The notes under the pieces: generated by a model
What the model was told of the DNA's origin: nothing
Databases searched by the model: none
Seen by the model: the letters and a program-made list of their open reading frames with translations, nothing else
Virus record (IMG/VR): IMGVR_UViG_3300037119_003173
Coordinates: 1 to 24,090 of that record
DNA length: 24,090 nt
Origin: a virus
Reading direction: 5' to 3' (one strand)
Translations under genes and position numbers: made by a program
In this document: one piece after another, positions 14,078 through 20,624 of the stretch
Position numbering within the stretch: the first letter of the stretch is position 1
Layout of the letters: each line of letters starts with the position of its first letter

Positions 14078-14079
14078 CG

Positions 14080-14525
14080 CTACTTGTCCCTGCTGTGCAG
14101 CTCGATCAGCATCTGGCGCGCGGTCGCGATCGTCGCGTCATCCTCGTCCCACCAGTCGCGGGGCGCGGTTCCGGACGCGAGCGCGAGGTCCACGATCAGC
14201 CAGGCCCGACTGCTGCGAGGGTAGGGTCCACCCCGTTCGACTCGGCCTCCGCGGCGCCCATGCCCTCGAGCTCGACCTGCACCGCCAGGCGGTCGCTGAA
14301 CTCCTCCCACGTCACCGAGGCGTCGATGAGCCCTTCGCGCTTGAGGGCAGACCACGCGAGGAACGTCTGCCACAGGAAGGGCGCCTGGGTGGCGGTCGGC
14401 CAGCCGTGGCGGCTCGCGGTGCGGTCCCACTTGAGGTAGTCGGGGTTGATGACGCGCGCCTCGAGGGTGCGGCCGTCCGCGAGGCGGGCCCGCGCGAGCG
14501 GCGTCGGCAGTCGGAACTCGGACAC
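14080..14525 (-). CDS. Tail assembly chaperone G-T fusion by -1 frameshift
   Basis: The -1 frame continues past the end of the short chaperone to a TAG at 14080-14082 and contributes SSRAWLIVDLALASGTAPRDWWDEDDATIATARQMLIELHS, a compact helical domain with WWDEDDATIATA. A fusion would be about 148 residues. This gene pair, immediately before the tape measure, is the known place for frameshifted chaperones (lambda G/GT). No canonical X XXY YYZ heptamer is obvious; candidate slips are at GGACCCT (14223-14229) and nearby CCT codons. The frame relation and position are seen; that the ribosome really slips is inference. Confidence 0.6.
14196..14525 (-). CDS. Tail assembly chaperone (G)
   Basis: A 109-residue protein from GTG 14525, which directly abuts the TGA of the gp10-like gene. 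The sequence has FRLPTPLARARLADGRTLEARVINPDYLKWDRTA, then helices with FLWQTFLAWSALKREGLIDASVTWEEFSDRL, the usual shape of actinophage tail chaperone N-domains. These proteins bind the tape measure and stop its aggregation until the tail tube is added. It ends at 14196, and the frameshifted form is listed separately. Confidence 0.78.
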   Translation of the reverse strand: MSEFRLPTPLARARLADGRTLEARVINPDYLKWDRTASRHGWPTATQAPFLWQTFLAWSALKREGLIDASVTWEEFSDRLAVQVELEGMGAAEAESNGVDPTLAAVGPG

Positions 14526-14918
14526 TCAGATCCCCTTCACCTTCGACAGCAGCTCGTCGATCTCGTCGTTGTAGGTCTTGAGCCAGGTCGACTCGGTGTC
14601 GTGCGCCGCGGGCCGCAGGTACGGGTTGGGCGGAATGTTGCGCGCCGGCCAGCCGAACTCCTGGACGCCCGCGTAGGGCACCCGCGCGAAGCCGGCCCGG
14701 ATGATCGCCATCGTCTTGGTTGCCCCCGGCCGGATCGTGCCCGCGAGCGTGCCCGTCACGCGCGGCACAGTCGTCTGCGCCCGGTCGGCGACGATCTGGG
14801 CGACCTCGCCGTGGACGGCCTTGAGGTCGTCGAGCCCGCCCTCGACGTTCTTGAGCGTGCGCCGCAGGTTGGCCCCGCCCTTGACCTCGTAGGTGACGCC
14901 CTTGATCTTGCCGGCCAC
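14526..14918 (-). CDS. HK97 gp10-like head-tail connector
   Basis: A 130-residue protein from GTG 14918 whose first base shares the G of the upstream TAG. It shows KIKGVTYEVKGGANLRRTLKNVEGGLDDLKAVHGEVAQIVADRAQTTVPRVTGTLAGTIRPGATK, then VPYAGVQEFGWPARNIPPNPYLRPA. Helix with TGTLAGTIR, and YAGVQEFG followed by NPYLRPA are the signature of the HK97 gp10 family, which completes the tail/head joining. The C-terminus ends in a helix with LLSKVKG. Family assignment is good. Its order after the major tail protein, where most phages have it earlier, is mildly unusual. Confidence 0.82.
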   Translation of the reverse strand: MAGKIKGVTYEVKGGANLRRTLKNVEGGLDDLKAVHGEVAQIVADRAQTTVPRVTGTLAGTIRPGATKTMAIIRAGFARVPYAGVQEFGWPARNIPPNPYLRPAAHDTESTWLKTYNDEIDELLSKVKGI

Positions 14919-15445
14919 TAGGCGGCCCGACGGCTGCGCCCGCTGGTCGTCTCCTCGCCGGTCCCGATGGTCCCCTCGCGGGCGGCGCGTTCGGCCTCGG
15001 CCTGCTCGTCGATCCGGGAGAGTTCCTCCATCGTGGGCGCCACGAGGGTCGGATGGCCGACACACGCCCACTCGAGGTCGCTGGTCATGTTCTGGCCGAC
15101 CTCGTCGCCGCCGACCGAGATCGGGTCGATGACGAGGCTGCCCGTGACCTGCTTGACGCCGATCACGGTCGAGGGCTGGAAGATGAACGTCTGCGTGGTG
15201 CCCTTGTTGGTCCAGGAGAACTCGACGATGCCGGGCGTGGTGCCGAGGTCGTTGAAGATGGTCGCGGTCAGTGTCGCCGAGTAGGTGCGGGCGCCGGGCA
15301 CGCTGTCGCCGCAGAGCGTGAGGATGTCGTCTTCGGCATCCGCGCTCCACTCCACCCTGGCCGCTGTGACCTGGCAGGTGAAGTCGGTCGGGATGGTGCC
15401 CACGGTCAACTTGCCGGGGCCGAGCTTGGTGACCTTCGCGGGCAT
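14918..15445 (-). CDS. Major tail protein
   Basis: A 175-residue protein from ATG 15445, with GGAGGA-type site directly upstream (the stop of the previous gene is part of it). The body is beta-rich: GKLTVGTIPTDFTCQVTAARVEWSADAEDDILTLCGDSVPGARTYSATLTATIFNDLG, then TPGIVEFSWTNKGTTQTFIFQPSTVIG...VTGSLVIDPISVGGDEVGQNMTSDLEWACVG. This pattern (VxFSxxNKG, ISVGGD) is the tail-tube fold of lambda gpV/actinophage type. The C-terminus is an acidic/basic tail after SRIDEQAEAERAAREG. Tail tube length is set by the tape measure two genes downstream. Confidence 0.82.
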   Translation of the reverse strand: MPAKVTKLGPGKLTVGTIPTDFTCQVTAARVEWSADAEDDILTLCGDSVPGARTYSATLTATIFNDLGTTPGIVEFSWTNKGTTQTFIFQPSTVIGVKQVTGSLVIDPISVGGDEVGQNMTSDLEWACVGHPTLVAPTMEELSRIDEQAEAERAAREGTIGTGEETTSGRSRRAA

Positions 15446-15454
15446 GATCTCCTC

Positions 15455-15811
15455 CTAGTCGAACGCAGTGAACCGCAGGACCGGGATGGTCGAGTCGGGG
15501 TGCTGCCAGTTGATGAGCTGGTACGGCTCGGCCATCTCGATGGTGAGCGTCGTCGCGGCGAGCGCGTCGAGGATCGGCTGGATGAGCGATCGAGCCGCGA
15601 CCGGCGGGGCGTTCATGTCGCCACCCGGCATGACGACGTAGACGTACCAGTTGACGCGGGTGACGTGACAGCCGGCGCCGGTGGGCTGGATGTCCGAGTT
15701 GCGCCAGATGGGCCAGCCCTGCCCGACCGACTTGGTGGGCGGCTCGTACGGCTCGCCGGTGATGCCCTCGACGGTCGAGAGCGCGGCGGCGATGTCGTAC
15801 TCGGTGACCAC
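15455..15811 (-). CDS. Tail terminator-like protein
   Basis: A 118-residue protein starting at GTG 15811, whose first base overlaps the TAG of the Pro-Glu peptide. The sequence starts VTEYDIAAALSTVEGITGEPYEPPTKSVGQGWPIW, has VTRVNWYVYVVMPGGD (a strand pair) and IQPILDALAATTLTIEMAEPYQLINWQHPDSTIPVLRFTAF. Helix plus strand-rich C-terminus and location directly before the major tail protein match tail terminator/neck proteins of siphoviruses. No specific motif confirms it. The stop TAG overlaps the next ribosome binding site. Confidence 0.6.
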   Translation of the reverse strand: MVTEYDIAAALSTVEGITGEPYEPPTKSVGQGWPIWRNSDIQPTGAGCHVTRVNWYVYVVMPGGDMNAPPVAARSLIQPILDALAATTLTIEMAEPYQLINWQHPDSTIPVLRFTAFD

Positions 15812-15876
15812 TACGGGGCGGGCTCGGGCTCGGGGTCCGGCTCGGGCTCGGGCTCGGGGGTGGGCTCCTGGATCAT
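15811..15876 (-). CDS. 21-residue Pro-Glu repeat peptide
   Basis: Reading from ATG 15876, with AGGAGG six bases upstream, gives MIQEPTPEPEPEPDPEPEPAP and a TAG that shares its G with the next GTG start. The strong ribosome binding site and exact one-base coupling indicate a translated gene, not just a GGCTCG microsatellite. An extended, acidic, polyproline-II peptide could be a linker, a TonB-like spacer, or just a coupling leader for the tail terminator. No family recognised. Confidence 0.5.
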   Translation of the reverse strand: MIQEPTPEPEPEPDPEPEPAP

Positions 15877-15886
15877 GGTCGACCTC

Positions 15887-16216
15887 CTATGCGACGACGG
15901 GTGACACGTACGCGGCCTCGAGCCGCTCGACCTCGGCCTCCCAGCGCGACAGGCGCACGGTGCCGAACTCGGCGTCGGCGGCCAAGATCCCCAACGGGAT
16001 GTTCTTGGCCGACGCGTGGCGGGCGCAGCGCCGGTAGAAGGCGGCCAGGACGTCGCCCGGGATGTCGCCCGCGCCGAGGTCGAGCCGCGCCTGCTGGGCC
16101 TGCTCGGCGGCCGCGATGACCCCGAGCTCGGAGTCGGGCAGGATCGTGGCGGGCACCTTCATCCACGAGCGCAGCTCGGCGAGGGTGGGGTAGCCGCCGA
16201 CCGGCTGGTAGGTCAT
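15887..16216 (-). CDS. Head-tail connector (gp6-like)
   Basis: A 109-residue all-helical protein from ATG 16216: YPTLAELRSWMKVPATILPDSELGVIAAAEQAQQARLDLGAGDIPGDVLAAFYRRCARHASAKNIPLGILAADAEFGTVRLSRWEAEVERLEAAYVSP. The TLAELRSWMKV start, pairs of helices with regular Asp/Ala, and RHASAKN are typical of small head-tail connectors of the gp6/gp15 type. It is in ATGA overlap with the gene before it, and its TAG is part of the AGGAGG used by the Pro-Glu peptide. Confidence 0.72.
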   Translation of the reverse strand: MTYQPVGGYPTLAELRSWMKVPATILPDSELGVIAAAEQAQQARLDLGAGDIPGDVLAAFYRRCARHASAKNIPLGILAADAEFGTVRLSRWEAEVERLEAAYVSPVVA

Positions 16217-16593
16217 GGCGCCTCCTCGAGGACCGCGTCGGAGATGTCATCCCACTGCTGGAGCACCTGGCGGATGAGGCCGTTCATCTGCTTGGTGAGC
16301 GCCTCGATCTGCGCCCCGTTCTGCGCGTTGGTCGGCGGATCGAGCGCGAGGAATGCCTTGTTCTTGTCGAGCGCCTTCTGGCCCTGCGCGCGCAGCTCCG
16401 CGACGTTCTGGCTGTACTCCCAGTGCTCGTGCGCCGCCGTCTCCTCGGGCGTGGCGGAGCGCTGCTCGTCCATGACGAGGTCGGGCCCGTAGTGGCGGTA
16501 CTCCACCACGTCCGCGATGCGCTCCAGCTCCACCCGCGCGACGAGCGCATCGTCGATGCCGTAGGACTCGATGCGCTGGATCGTCTCGCTCAC
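16213..16593 (-). CDS. Unknown helical protein, fibre-accessory-like
   Basis: A 126-residue protein from GTG 16593 in GTGA overlap with the collagen-like gene. It has two regions: [51 protein letters not shown] (mixed, charged) and a helical C-terminus with [30 protein letters not shown]. The [16 protein letters not shown]...LIR stretch resembles the short accessory proteins that follow fibre genes in Bacillus and actinophages (XkdW type), possibly fibre chaperones. Coupling to the collagen-like gene supports this. Family call is tentative. Confidence 0.5.
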   Translation of the reverse strand: MSETIQRIESYGIDDALVARVELERIADVVEYRHYGPDLVMDEQRSATPEETAAHEHWEYSQNVAELRAQGQKALDKNKAFLALDPPTNAQNGAQIEALTKQMNGLIRQVLQQWDDISDAVLEEAP

Positions 16594-17627
16594 GTCGGTG
16601 CGACCTTGCGGCAGACGACGCCCGACATCATCGAGTTGGGCCCATACGCGATGCCCGACCAGGGCGAGGCGGTCGCGGGCAGCGTCCCCCACGCGAACGG
16701 GCGCCAGAACTCGACCGTGTACGGATTGGTCGCGATCGAGGGCCCGACCCCGACGCCGTTCATCGACGCGCCCGTCGTCGTCAGCATTCGGATGATCACG
16801 CTCGCGCTCGCGGTGGCGACCGCCATGAAGCGTCCGGGCGGGATCGTGAGCGAGACGGCCTTGGTCTTGAGGCCCGTGGTCGAGGCGTCGATGGTGCCCG
16901 CGTCGAGCAGCAGCGTGCTGGGCTGCCAGTTCGTATCCGCGTTGTAGATGCCGACCCGGATGAGCGCGCTCGCCAGCGCAGTCGTGACTTCGAGCCCGAG
17001 CTCGTCGATCGGGAACGGGTTGTCGAGGAACCACGGGAAGTGGAACAGGTAGCCCGCCGTCAACTCCCGGACCGTGGTGCCCGGCCAGACGATGTGGTTG
17101 CCGGGGATCGTCCACCACGCGCTGCCCATGCCGTGGATATGGCCTGGGTCGGGAGCGCCACCCGAGCCGGGGGCGCCCGTCGCGCCCGTGTCGCCCTTGG
17201 GGCCCTGCGGGCCCGGATCGCCCTGCGGTCCCGCCGGCCCCGTCGCGCCAGTCGTGCCGGTCGTGCCGGTCGCGCCCGGATCACCCTTGGGACCCTGCGG
17301 GCCCTGCGCCCCCGTCGAGCCAGTCGTGCCGGGCGGGCCCGCCGATCCGCTGTCGCCCTTGGGTCCGGGGTCACCCTGGATGCCCTGCGGCCCCTGCGGG
17401 CCGGTCGTGCCCGGCGGGCCAGGCACGGTCGACGCGGGACCCGTGGCGCCGGTCGGACCCTGCGGACCGGTTGTGCCGGGTGGGCCGGCTGGCCCCGGGA
17501 CGGTGGAGTCGGCGCCGGGCGGCCCCGCGGGTCCGGCTGGACCCTCGGGCCCGGGCAGGCCGCCGGCCGCCGAGATGTCGACGTAGATGGGCGGCGTCTC
17601 GATGACGACGTCGAGGTACGTGGTCAC
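16590..17627 (-). CDS. Collagen-like fibre protein
   Basis: A 345-residue protein from GTG 17627 (GTGA overlap). Residues 23-157 are a nearly pure Gly-X-Y tract ([19 protein letters not shown]... GAPGSGGA) that should fold as a collagen triple helix. It is followed by a 188-residue beta-rich C-terminus: [19 protein letters not shown]..., [41 protein letters not shown]..., [24 protein letters not shown]..., ending [21 protein letters not shown]. The tail is a trimerisation or receptor-binding head. Its place just after the capsid genes and a BppU-like gene, not in the tail-tip cluster, suggests a head fibre or decoration rather than a tail fibre. Function is inferred from fold and position. 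Confidence 0.78.
   Translation of the reverse strand: MTTYLDVVIETPPIYVDISAAGGLPGPEGPAGPAGPPGADSTVPGPAGPPGTTGPQGPTGATGPASTVPGPPGTTGPQGPQGIQGDPGPKGDSGSAGPPGTTGSTGAQGPQGPKGDPGATGTTGTTGATGPAGPQGDPGPQGPKGDTGATGAPGSGGAPDPGHIHGMGSAWWTIPGNHIVWPGTTVRELTAGYLFHFPWFLDNPFPIDELGLEVTTALASALIRVGIYNADTNWQPSTLLLDAGTIDASTTGLKTKAVSLTIPPGRFMAVATASASVIIRMLTTTGASMNGVGVGPSIATNPYTVEFWRPFAWGTLPATASPWSGIAYGPNSMMSGVVCRKVAPT
17157..17561 (-). repeat. Gly-X-Y collagen-like tract
   Basis: About 45 consecutive Gly-X-Y triplets, with frequent GPx and GPP, GTTG and GPKGD variations. Coding repeats are GGxCCxGCC-type 9- to 18-mers such as GGCCCGCAGGG. Such tracts vary in length between related phages by slippage or recombination. 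Confidence 0.9.
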
Positions 17628-17953
17628 GGGGTGACGTCGTCCTGGACGGCGACCGGGCCCGCGAGGATCGTCATGACCCGGCCGTCCGACCAGGTGAGCT
17701 GGAGGTCCCAGCGGTCGAGCAGGAGCGTCCCGTTCCAGCCCTCCGCCGGGAGGTTGACGTCGATGAGGTTGGGCGGCGTGACCGCGCAGTCGAGTGCGAT
17801 CGCGCCGCCCGGACCATCGATCTGCGCGGCCGCTACGACGCCCGCGAGGTCGGTCGGTTGGGTGTGGGCCTCGTCGGCCCAGACCCTCACCTGCCAGGCA
17901 TACGAGTCACCCCGATAGAGCCGGAGCGGCATCGTCCCGGGGTGTCCTGCCAT
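17624..17953 (-). CDS. BppU-like Ig-fold protein
   Basis: A 109-residue protein from ATG 17953. The sequence [41 protein letters not shown]..., [45 protein letters not shown] has the RGDS...RVW start, a Thr-Asp-Leu-x-Gly loop and alternating strands of BppU N-domain (upper baseplate/head-fibre stalk) families. It follows the capsid gene and precedes the collagen-like gene, so it may anchor that fibre. No catalytic motif. The family name is from pattern, not search. Confidence 0.6.
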   Translation of the reverse strand: MAGHPGTMPLRLYRGDSYAWQVRVWADEAHTQPTDLAGVVAAAQIDGPGGAIALDCAVTPPNLIDVNLPAEGWNGTLLLDRWDLQLTWSDGRVMTILAGPVAVQDDVTP

Positions 17954-17954
17954 G

Positions 17955-19124
17955 TCAGGCGGCCGCGGTCTCGGCGAGCGCCAGCGGGTCCGTGATGGCC
18001 GACTTGACCCGCGTCTCCGCCAAGATCACGAGGATGTTGTTGATGAACAGCGAGGCGTGGGAGTCGGTCACGAACACGTCGGCGACCCCGCGGTCGAACA
18101 GCGTGACGCCCTCGGACAGGTCGCCCACGATCGCCACGCCGGCGGTGAGGCCCGGGACCGCGACGGCCGTGAGGCCCCAGTACGTGTTGCGGCGGTCGGG
18201 ACCCGTGCCGTAGCCCGCGGTCGTGCCCGCGGCGATGTCGATGGCCGCAAAGTCGGCGGGGTTGAGCAGGACCGCGTTGGGGTTGTAGCCGTTGCCCTCG
18301 ACGAGGGCGATGCCCTTGCGGATGGCCTTGGTCATGTCGGCGTCGACGGCGGACTGCAGGGTCGCGCCGTTGAGCAGCGTGGCGAGGTCGGCCTGGATCT
18401 TGCGGGCGAGGCCGTTGCGGAGCTTGCCCTCGATGAGGCTGCGCATGTAGGGCGCGTCGGCGAGGGCCTGGCGCGTGATCTGAATCCAGTGCGCCAGGGT
18501 GTCGAGGGTGCTGGTCTTGGGCGTGACCGTCAGGGCCGCCTCCGGCTTGGCCGTGCCTTCCGCAACGACCGCGGCCACGGGGTCGGGGCCGACCTCGACC
18601 CACTCCACGACGCCCGAGGACACGCGGACGTGGTTGACGAGGTTGAGCAGCGGCATCGGCGGCTGGTTGATGGTGTTGTTCCAGACAAACGGCTGGATCG
18701 CGAGCTGGGCCGTGGTGATGACGGCGCGCTGCTCGAGGCCGACGTAGTCGGTGACCTCGACGGGCATCATCTGGCCGCGCCCGCTGTAGTTCTGGAACGC
18801 CGTGGACTCGGTGACGAGCTGGCCCGCGCTGCGCTGCTCCTGCGGGCGGCCCGGGGCCGACCGGGTCACGGTCGCATCGCTCGTCCGCTCGCGGCCGGCC
18901 TCGATCCGGGCCTGCAACTCGGCAAACGCCCGAGCCGAGCTGCTCTGCGCCTCGTGCTCGGTCAGCAGGCCGTCGACGACGACGCACCGCTCCTGGAGCC
19001 GAGCCACTTCTGATCGTTCGCCGTCGGTGAGGTCGCGCCCTTCGGACGCGGCACGCTCGCCGAGGCCGGTGATGACGCCCGTGAGGCTGATGCGCTCGTC
19101 GAGCAATCGATCGAGGTAATGCAC
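17955..19124 (-). CDS. Major capsid protein, HK97 fold
   Basis: A 389-residue protein from GTG 19124, with GGAGGACGG about ten bases upstream. Residues 1-100 form a charged helical delta domain (LDERISLTGVITGLGERAASEGRDLTDGERSEVARL...) that acts as internal scaffold and is removed by the protease. The coat domain then shows VEVTDYVGLEQRAVITTAQLAIQPFVWNNTINQPP, VSSGVVEWVEVGPDPVAAVVAEGTAKPEAALTVTPKTSTLDTLAHWIQITRQALADAPYM (HK97 spine/E-loop region), IQADLATLLNG, GIALVEGNGYNPNAVLLNPADFAAIDI and VADVFVTDSHASLFINNILVILAETRV. All order as in HK97 coats. The protease lies further right, with the plus-strand island between them. Confidence 0.92.
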   Translation of the reverse strand: MHYLDRLLDERISLTGVITGLGERAASEGRDLTDGERSEVARLQERCVVVDGLLTEHEAQSSSARAFAELQARIEAGRERTSDATVTRSAPGRPQEQRSAGQLVTESTAFQNYSGRGQMMPVEVTDYVGLEQRAVITTAQLAIQPFVWNNTINQPPMPLLNLVNHVRVSSGVVEWVEVGPDPVAAVVAEGTAKPEAALTVTPKTSTLDTLAHWIQITRQALADAPYMRSLIEGKLRNGLARKIQADLATLLNGATLQSAVDADMTKAIRKGIALVEGNGYNPNAVLLNPADFAAIDIAAGTTAGYGTGPDRRNTYWGLTAVAVPGLTAGVAIVGDLSEGVTLFDRGVADVFVTDSHASLFINNILVILAETRVKSAITDPLALAETAAA

Positions 19125-19139
19125 TGGGACCGTCCTCCG

Positions 19140-19219
19140 GTAAACACGCTGAAATCACCTGTCCGGTGTTTCTCCGTGTTTCCGGCTTGCTGGGCGGGTC
19201 GGTCGCGACCGAGTGTTTC
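19140..19219. promoter_or_regulatory. Operator-like cluster of GTGTTTC sites
   Basis: In the 219-base gap before the island, GTGTTTC occurs at 19166-19172, 19176-19182 and 19213-19219; an inverted relative (GTAAACAC) is at 19140-19147. The first two are ten bases apart, one helical turn. A perfect palindrome TCGGTCGCGACCGA (19199-19212) lies between. This combination is typical of operators for a small DNA-binding protein, and the island encodes one. Confidence 0.5.
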
Positions 19220-19282
19220 CAGCGGCCCGGGCGAGTGAGGCGGGCGGACTACGTCCGCGACTGTACTACGCCATTCGTACCA

Positions 19283-19312
19283 TTGCACCTTGTCTCTACG
19301 GTCGCGTAGAGT
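19283..19312 (+). promoter_or_regulatory. Candidate sigma70-type promoter of the plus-strand island
   Basis: TTGCAC (19283-19288) and TAGAGT (19307-19312) are separated by 18 bases, each matching four of six consensus positions. A 7-bp hairpin, CTCTACG/CGTAGAG with GTCG loop (19294-19311), covers the -10 area, so the same bases could also form an RNA structure if transcription starts earlier. It is located about 30 bases before the ATG of the first island gene. Confidence 0.45.
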
Positions 19313-19318
19313 GGGTGA

Positions 19319-19343
19319 GTCACATCCACACGAGGACACCACG
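19319..19343 (+). promoter_or_regulatory. Conserved leader element with ribosome binding site
   Basis: GTCACATCCACACGAGG followed by eight bases and ATG 19344. It is the plus-strand copy of the element at 10486-10510 (19 of 25 identical, same spacing). A weaker relative (CACGAGG seven bases before ATG) precedes the gene at 22429. Confidence 0.6.
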
Positions 19344-19613
19344 ATGACCCCATCGATCTGCCGGCGCTGCCGACGACCCTACGGCCTCCGGTCGTGCCGC
19401 CCCTCCCCCAACGTCTACGCCCAGGGCGAGGAGGAGTTCGACTGGCTGTCCGAGGAAGAGCGCGGTCTCCCCTGCGGTGACTGCGGCGTCGAGCGGGGCG
19501 GCACCCACCACGCCTTCTGCGACATGGCCTTCTGCAAGGCGCACGGCTTGCAACTGCTCATGATGGCGTGCGCCTGCACGGAGACGAAGGCCGGCCGCGT
19601 GGCCGTCCCGTGA
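19344..19613 (+). CDS. Zinc-binding protein, first gene of plus-strand island
   Basis: An 89-residue Cys-rich protein starting at ATG 19344, eight bases after GAGG. It has CRRCRRPYGLRSC near the start, then CGDCGVERGGTHHAFCDMAFCKAHGLQLLMMACAC. The GGTHHxxCDxxxCxxxxxQLxxCxC pattern is widespread in small proteins of actinobacteria and their phages and has Cys/His spacing of a zinc ribbon. The middle is acidic (EEEFDWLSEEERG). Function of the family is not known to me. It overlaps the next gene by GTGA. Confidence 0.68.
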   Translation: MTPSICRRCRRPYGLRSCRPSPNVYAQGEEEFDWLSEEERGLPCGDCGVERGGTHHAFCDMAFCKAHGLQLLMMACACTETKAGRVAVP

Positions 19614-19813
19614 CCCTCATCGAGGCCGCCGCGCTCCTCGGCCTGGAGCCCGCGACCCTGCGCCAGCAGATCGCCAACGGGCGCCTCAAGGCGCGCAAGG
19701 TCGGCCGCGACTGGACCGTGACGCGCCGCGAGGTCGAGCGTTACCGCTCCGAGTCGCGCCGCCAGGGCGAGGTCAAGAAGTTCCGCGCAGTCGACCGCGC
19801 GGGGGAGTTCTAG
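19610..19813 (+). CDS. Excisionase-like helix-turn-helix protein
   Basis: A 67-residue protein from GTG 19610 (GTGA overlap with the zinc protein). TLIEAAALLGLEPATLRQQIANGRLKARKVGRDWTVTRREVERYRSESRRQ is a textbook MerR/excisionase HTH: helix, turn, recognition helix, then wing (KARKVGRDWTVTRREVERY). Such small proteins bind operators and switch promoters; here the GTGTTTC cluster before the island is an obvious candidate site. No integrase is present in the window, so classical excision is doubtful. Confidence 0.82.
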   Translation: MTLIEAAALLGLEPATLRQQIANGRLKARKVGRDWTVTRREVERYRSESRRQGEVKKFRAVDRAGEF

Positions 19814-19815
19814 TC

Positions 19816-20040
19816 ATGGCCGAGCGCATTCCGACCGACTCCGAGTGGACCCTCATTGCCCAGATCGACGACGAGGCCCACCGTGCCGGCAACGCCGCGT
19901 GGACCCGTGCTTTCAACGAGGCGCGGCTCGTCCATCCCGGTGACCAGTCGACGCTCATCCGCATCGCCGACGACGCGCGACGGGCAGCCCGCAACGCCTA
20001 CCGCGTCGAGTCGCCCGTCGGCTGGTACTGGACCGACTAG
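19816..20040 (+). CDS. Small helical protein of unknown function, last gene of island
   Basis: A 74-residue protein from ATG 19816, two bases after the TAG of the HTH gene. TDSEWTLIAQIDDEAHRAGNAAWTRAFNEARLVHPGDQSTLIRIADDARRAARNAYRVESPVGWYW is mostly helical and charged with aromatic ends. It could be a partner of the HTH protein. Its TAG stop (20038-20040) overlaps the TAG stop of the protease gene on the opposite strand in one CTAG. Confidence 0.6.
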   Translation: MAERIPTDSEWTLIAQIDDEAHRAGNAAWTRAFNEARLVHPGDQSTLIRIADDARRAARNAYRVESPVGWYWTD

Positions 20041-20624
20041 GGCCGTCTCCACTGCCGAAGGTCGGGCAGCGGCGACCGATTGACCTCGGGCACGGGGTGC
20101 GCGTCGAGCCACGCCCGGAGGTCGGCGGCGCCGAACGTCGGGGCGCGGACCTCGAGGACCCGGGCCCCGTCGTAGGCCCCGGTCGGCAGCAGCGTCACCT
20201 CGCCCAGCTCGGCCTCGACGATCTCGCGGGCACCGTCGGCGCCGCGCTGGGCCCGGACGGTGCGGAACCCGACGCTGAACGAGTCCAGCAGGCCCTCGCG
20301 GACCTCCTCGAGGGTCTGGTCGCCGGTCGGGGTGTTGGCGATGCGCCAGGTGGTGTAGAGGCCGTCCGGGTGGCGGGCGTCGAGGCTGACCGCCCGCCCC
20401 ACCGGAACCATGTCATGGCCGTGGTTGCCCCTGAACAGCTTGAGCCGGTCGCCCCGGGCCTTCACGGATCGAGTGAGAGACCCGGCGAGGAACCTCTCGC
20501 CCGCGGGGTCCGGGGTCAACCGGCTCGTTTCGTTCCAGGGGACCGCGATGCCGCCGACGATGCGCTCGTCGGTCGAGACCGGCGCCCGCCAGTCGATCGT
20601 GAACGCGAGCGAGGTCGTTTCCAT
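20037..20624 (-). CDS. HK97-family prohead protease
   Basis: A 195-residue protein starting at ATG 20624 (TGATG overlap with the HNH stop; AGGAC-type site GGAGGACCG before it). It shows FTIDWRAPVSTDERIVGGIAVPWNETSRLTPD..., FLAGSLTRSVKARGDRLKLFRGNHGHDMVPVGRAVSLDARHPDGLYTTWRIANT, then EVREGLLDSFSVGFRTVRAQRG and GEVTLLPTGAYDGARVLEVR. His68/His70 and Ser115/Ser117 in SFSVGF are the catalytic type of the HK97 prohead protease (U35). It cleaves the capsid delta domain. The HNH gene lies between it and the portal. Confidence 0.9.
   Translation of the reverse strand: METTSLAFTIDWRAPVSTDERIVGGIAVPWNETSRLTPDPAGERFLAGSLTRSVKARGDRLKLFRGNHGHDMVPVGRAVSLDARHPDGLYTTWRIANTPTGDQTLEEVREGLLDSFSVGFRTVRAQRGADGAREIVEAELGEVTLLPTGAYDGARVLEVRAPTFGAADLRAWLDAHPVPEVNRSPLPDLRQWRRP

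Noticed and set aside
15815-15860. GGCTCG microsatellite as non-coding artefact
   Set aside because: The minus strand has AGGAGG, ATG and a stop coupled to the next gene, so it was kept as a small gene with modest confidence.
17040-17918. Plus-strand ORFs with Gly/Arg/Ala and Pro-Val repeats
   Set aside because: They are the antisense of the Gly-X-Y codons of the collagen-like gene.
19610-19813. Lysogeny module with excisionase
   Set aside because: No integrase, repressor or attachment site is seen; the HTH protein alone does not show temperate lifestyle.
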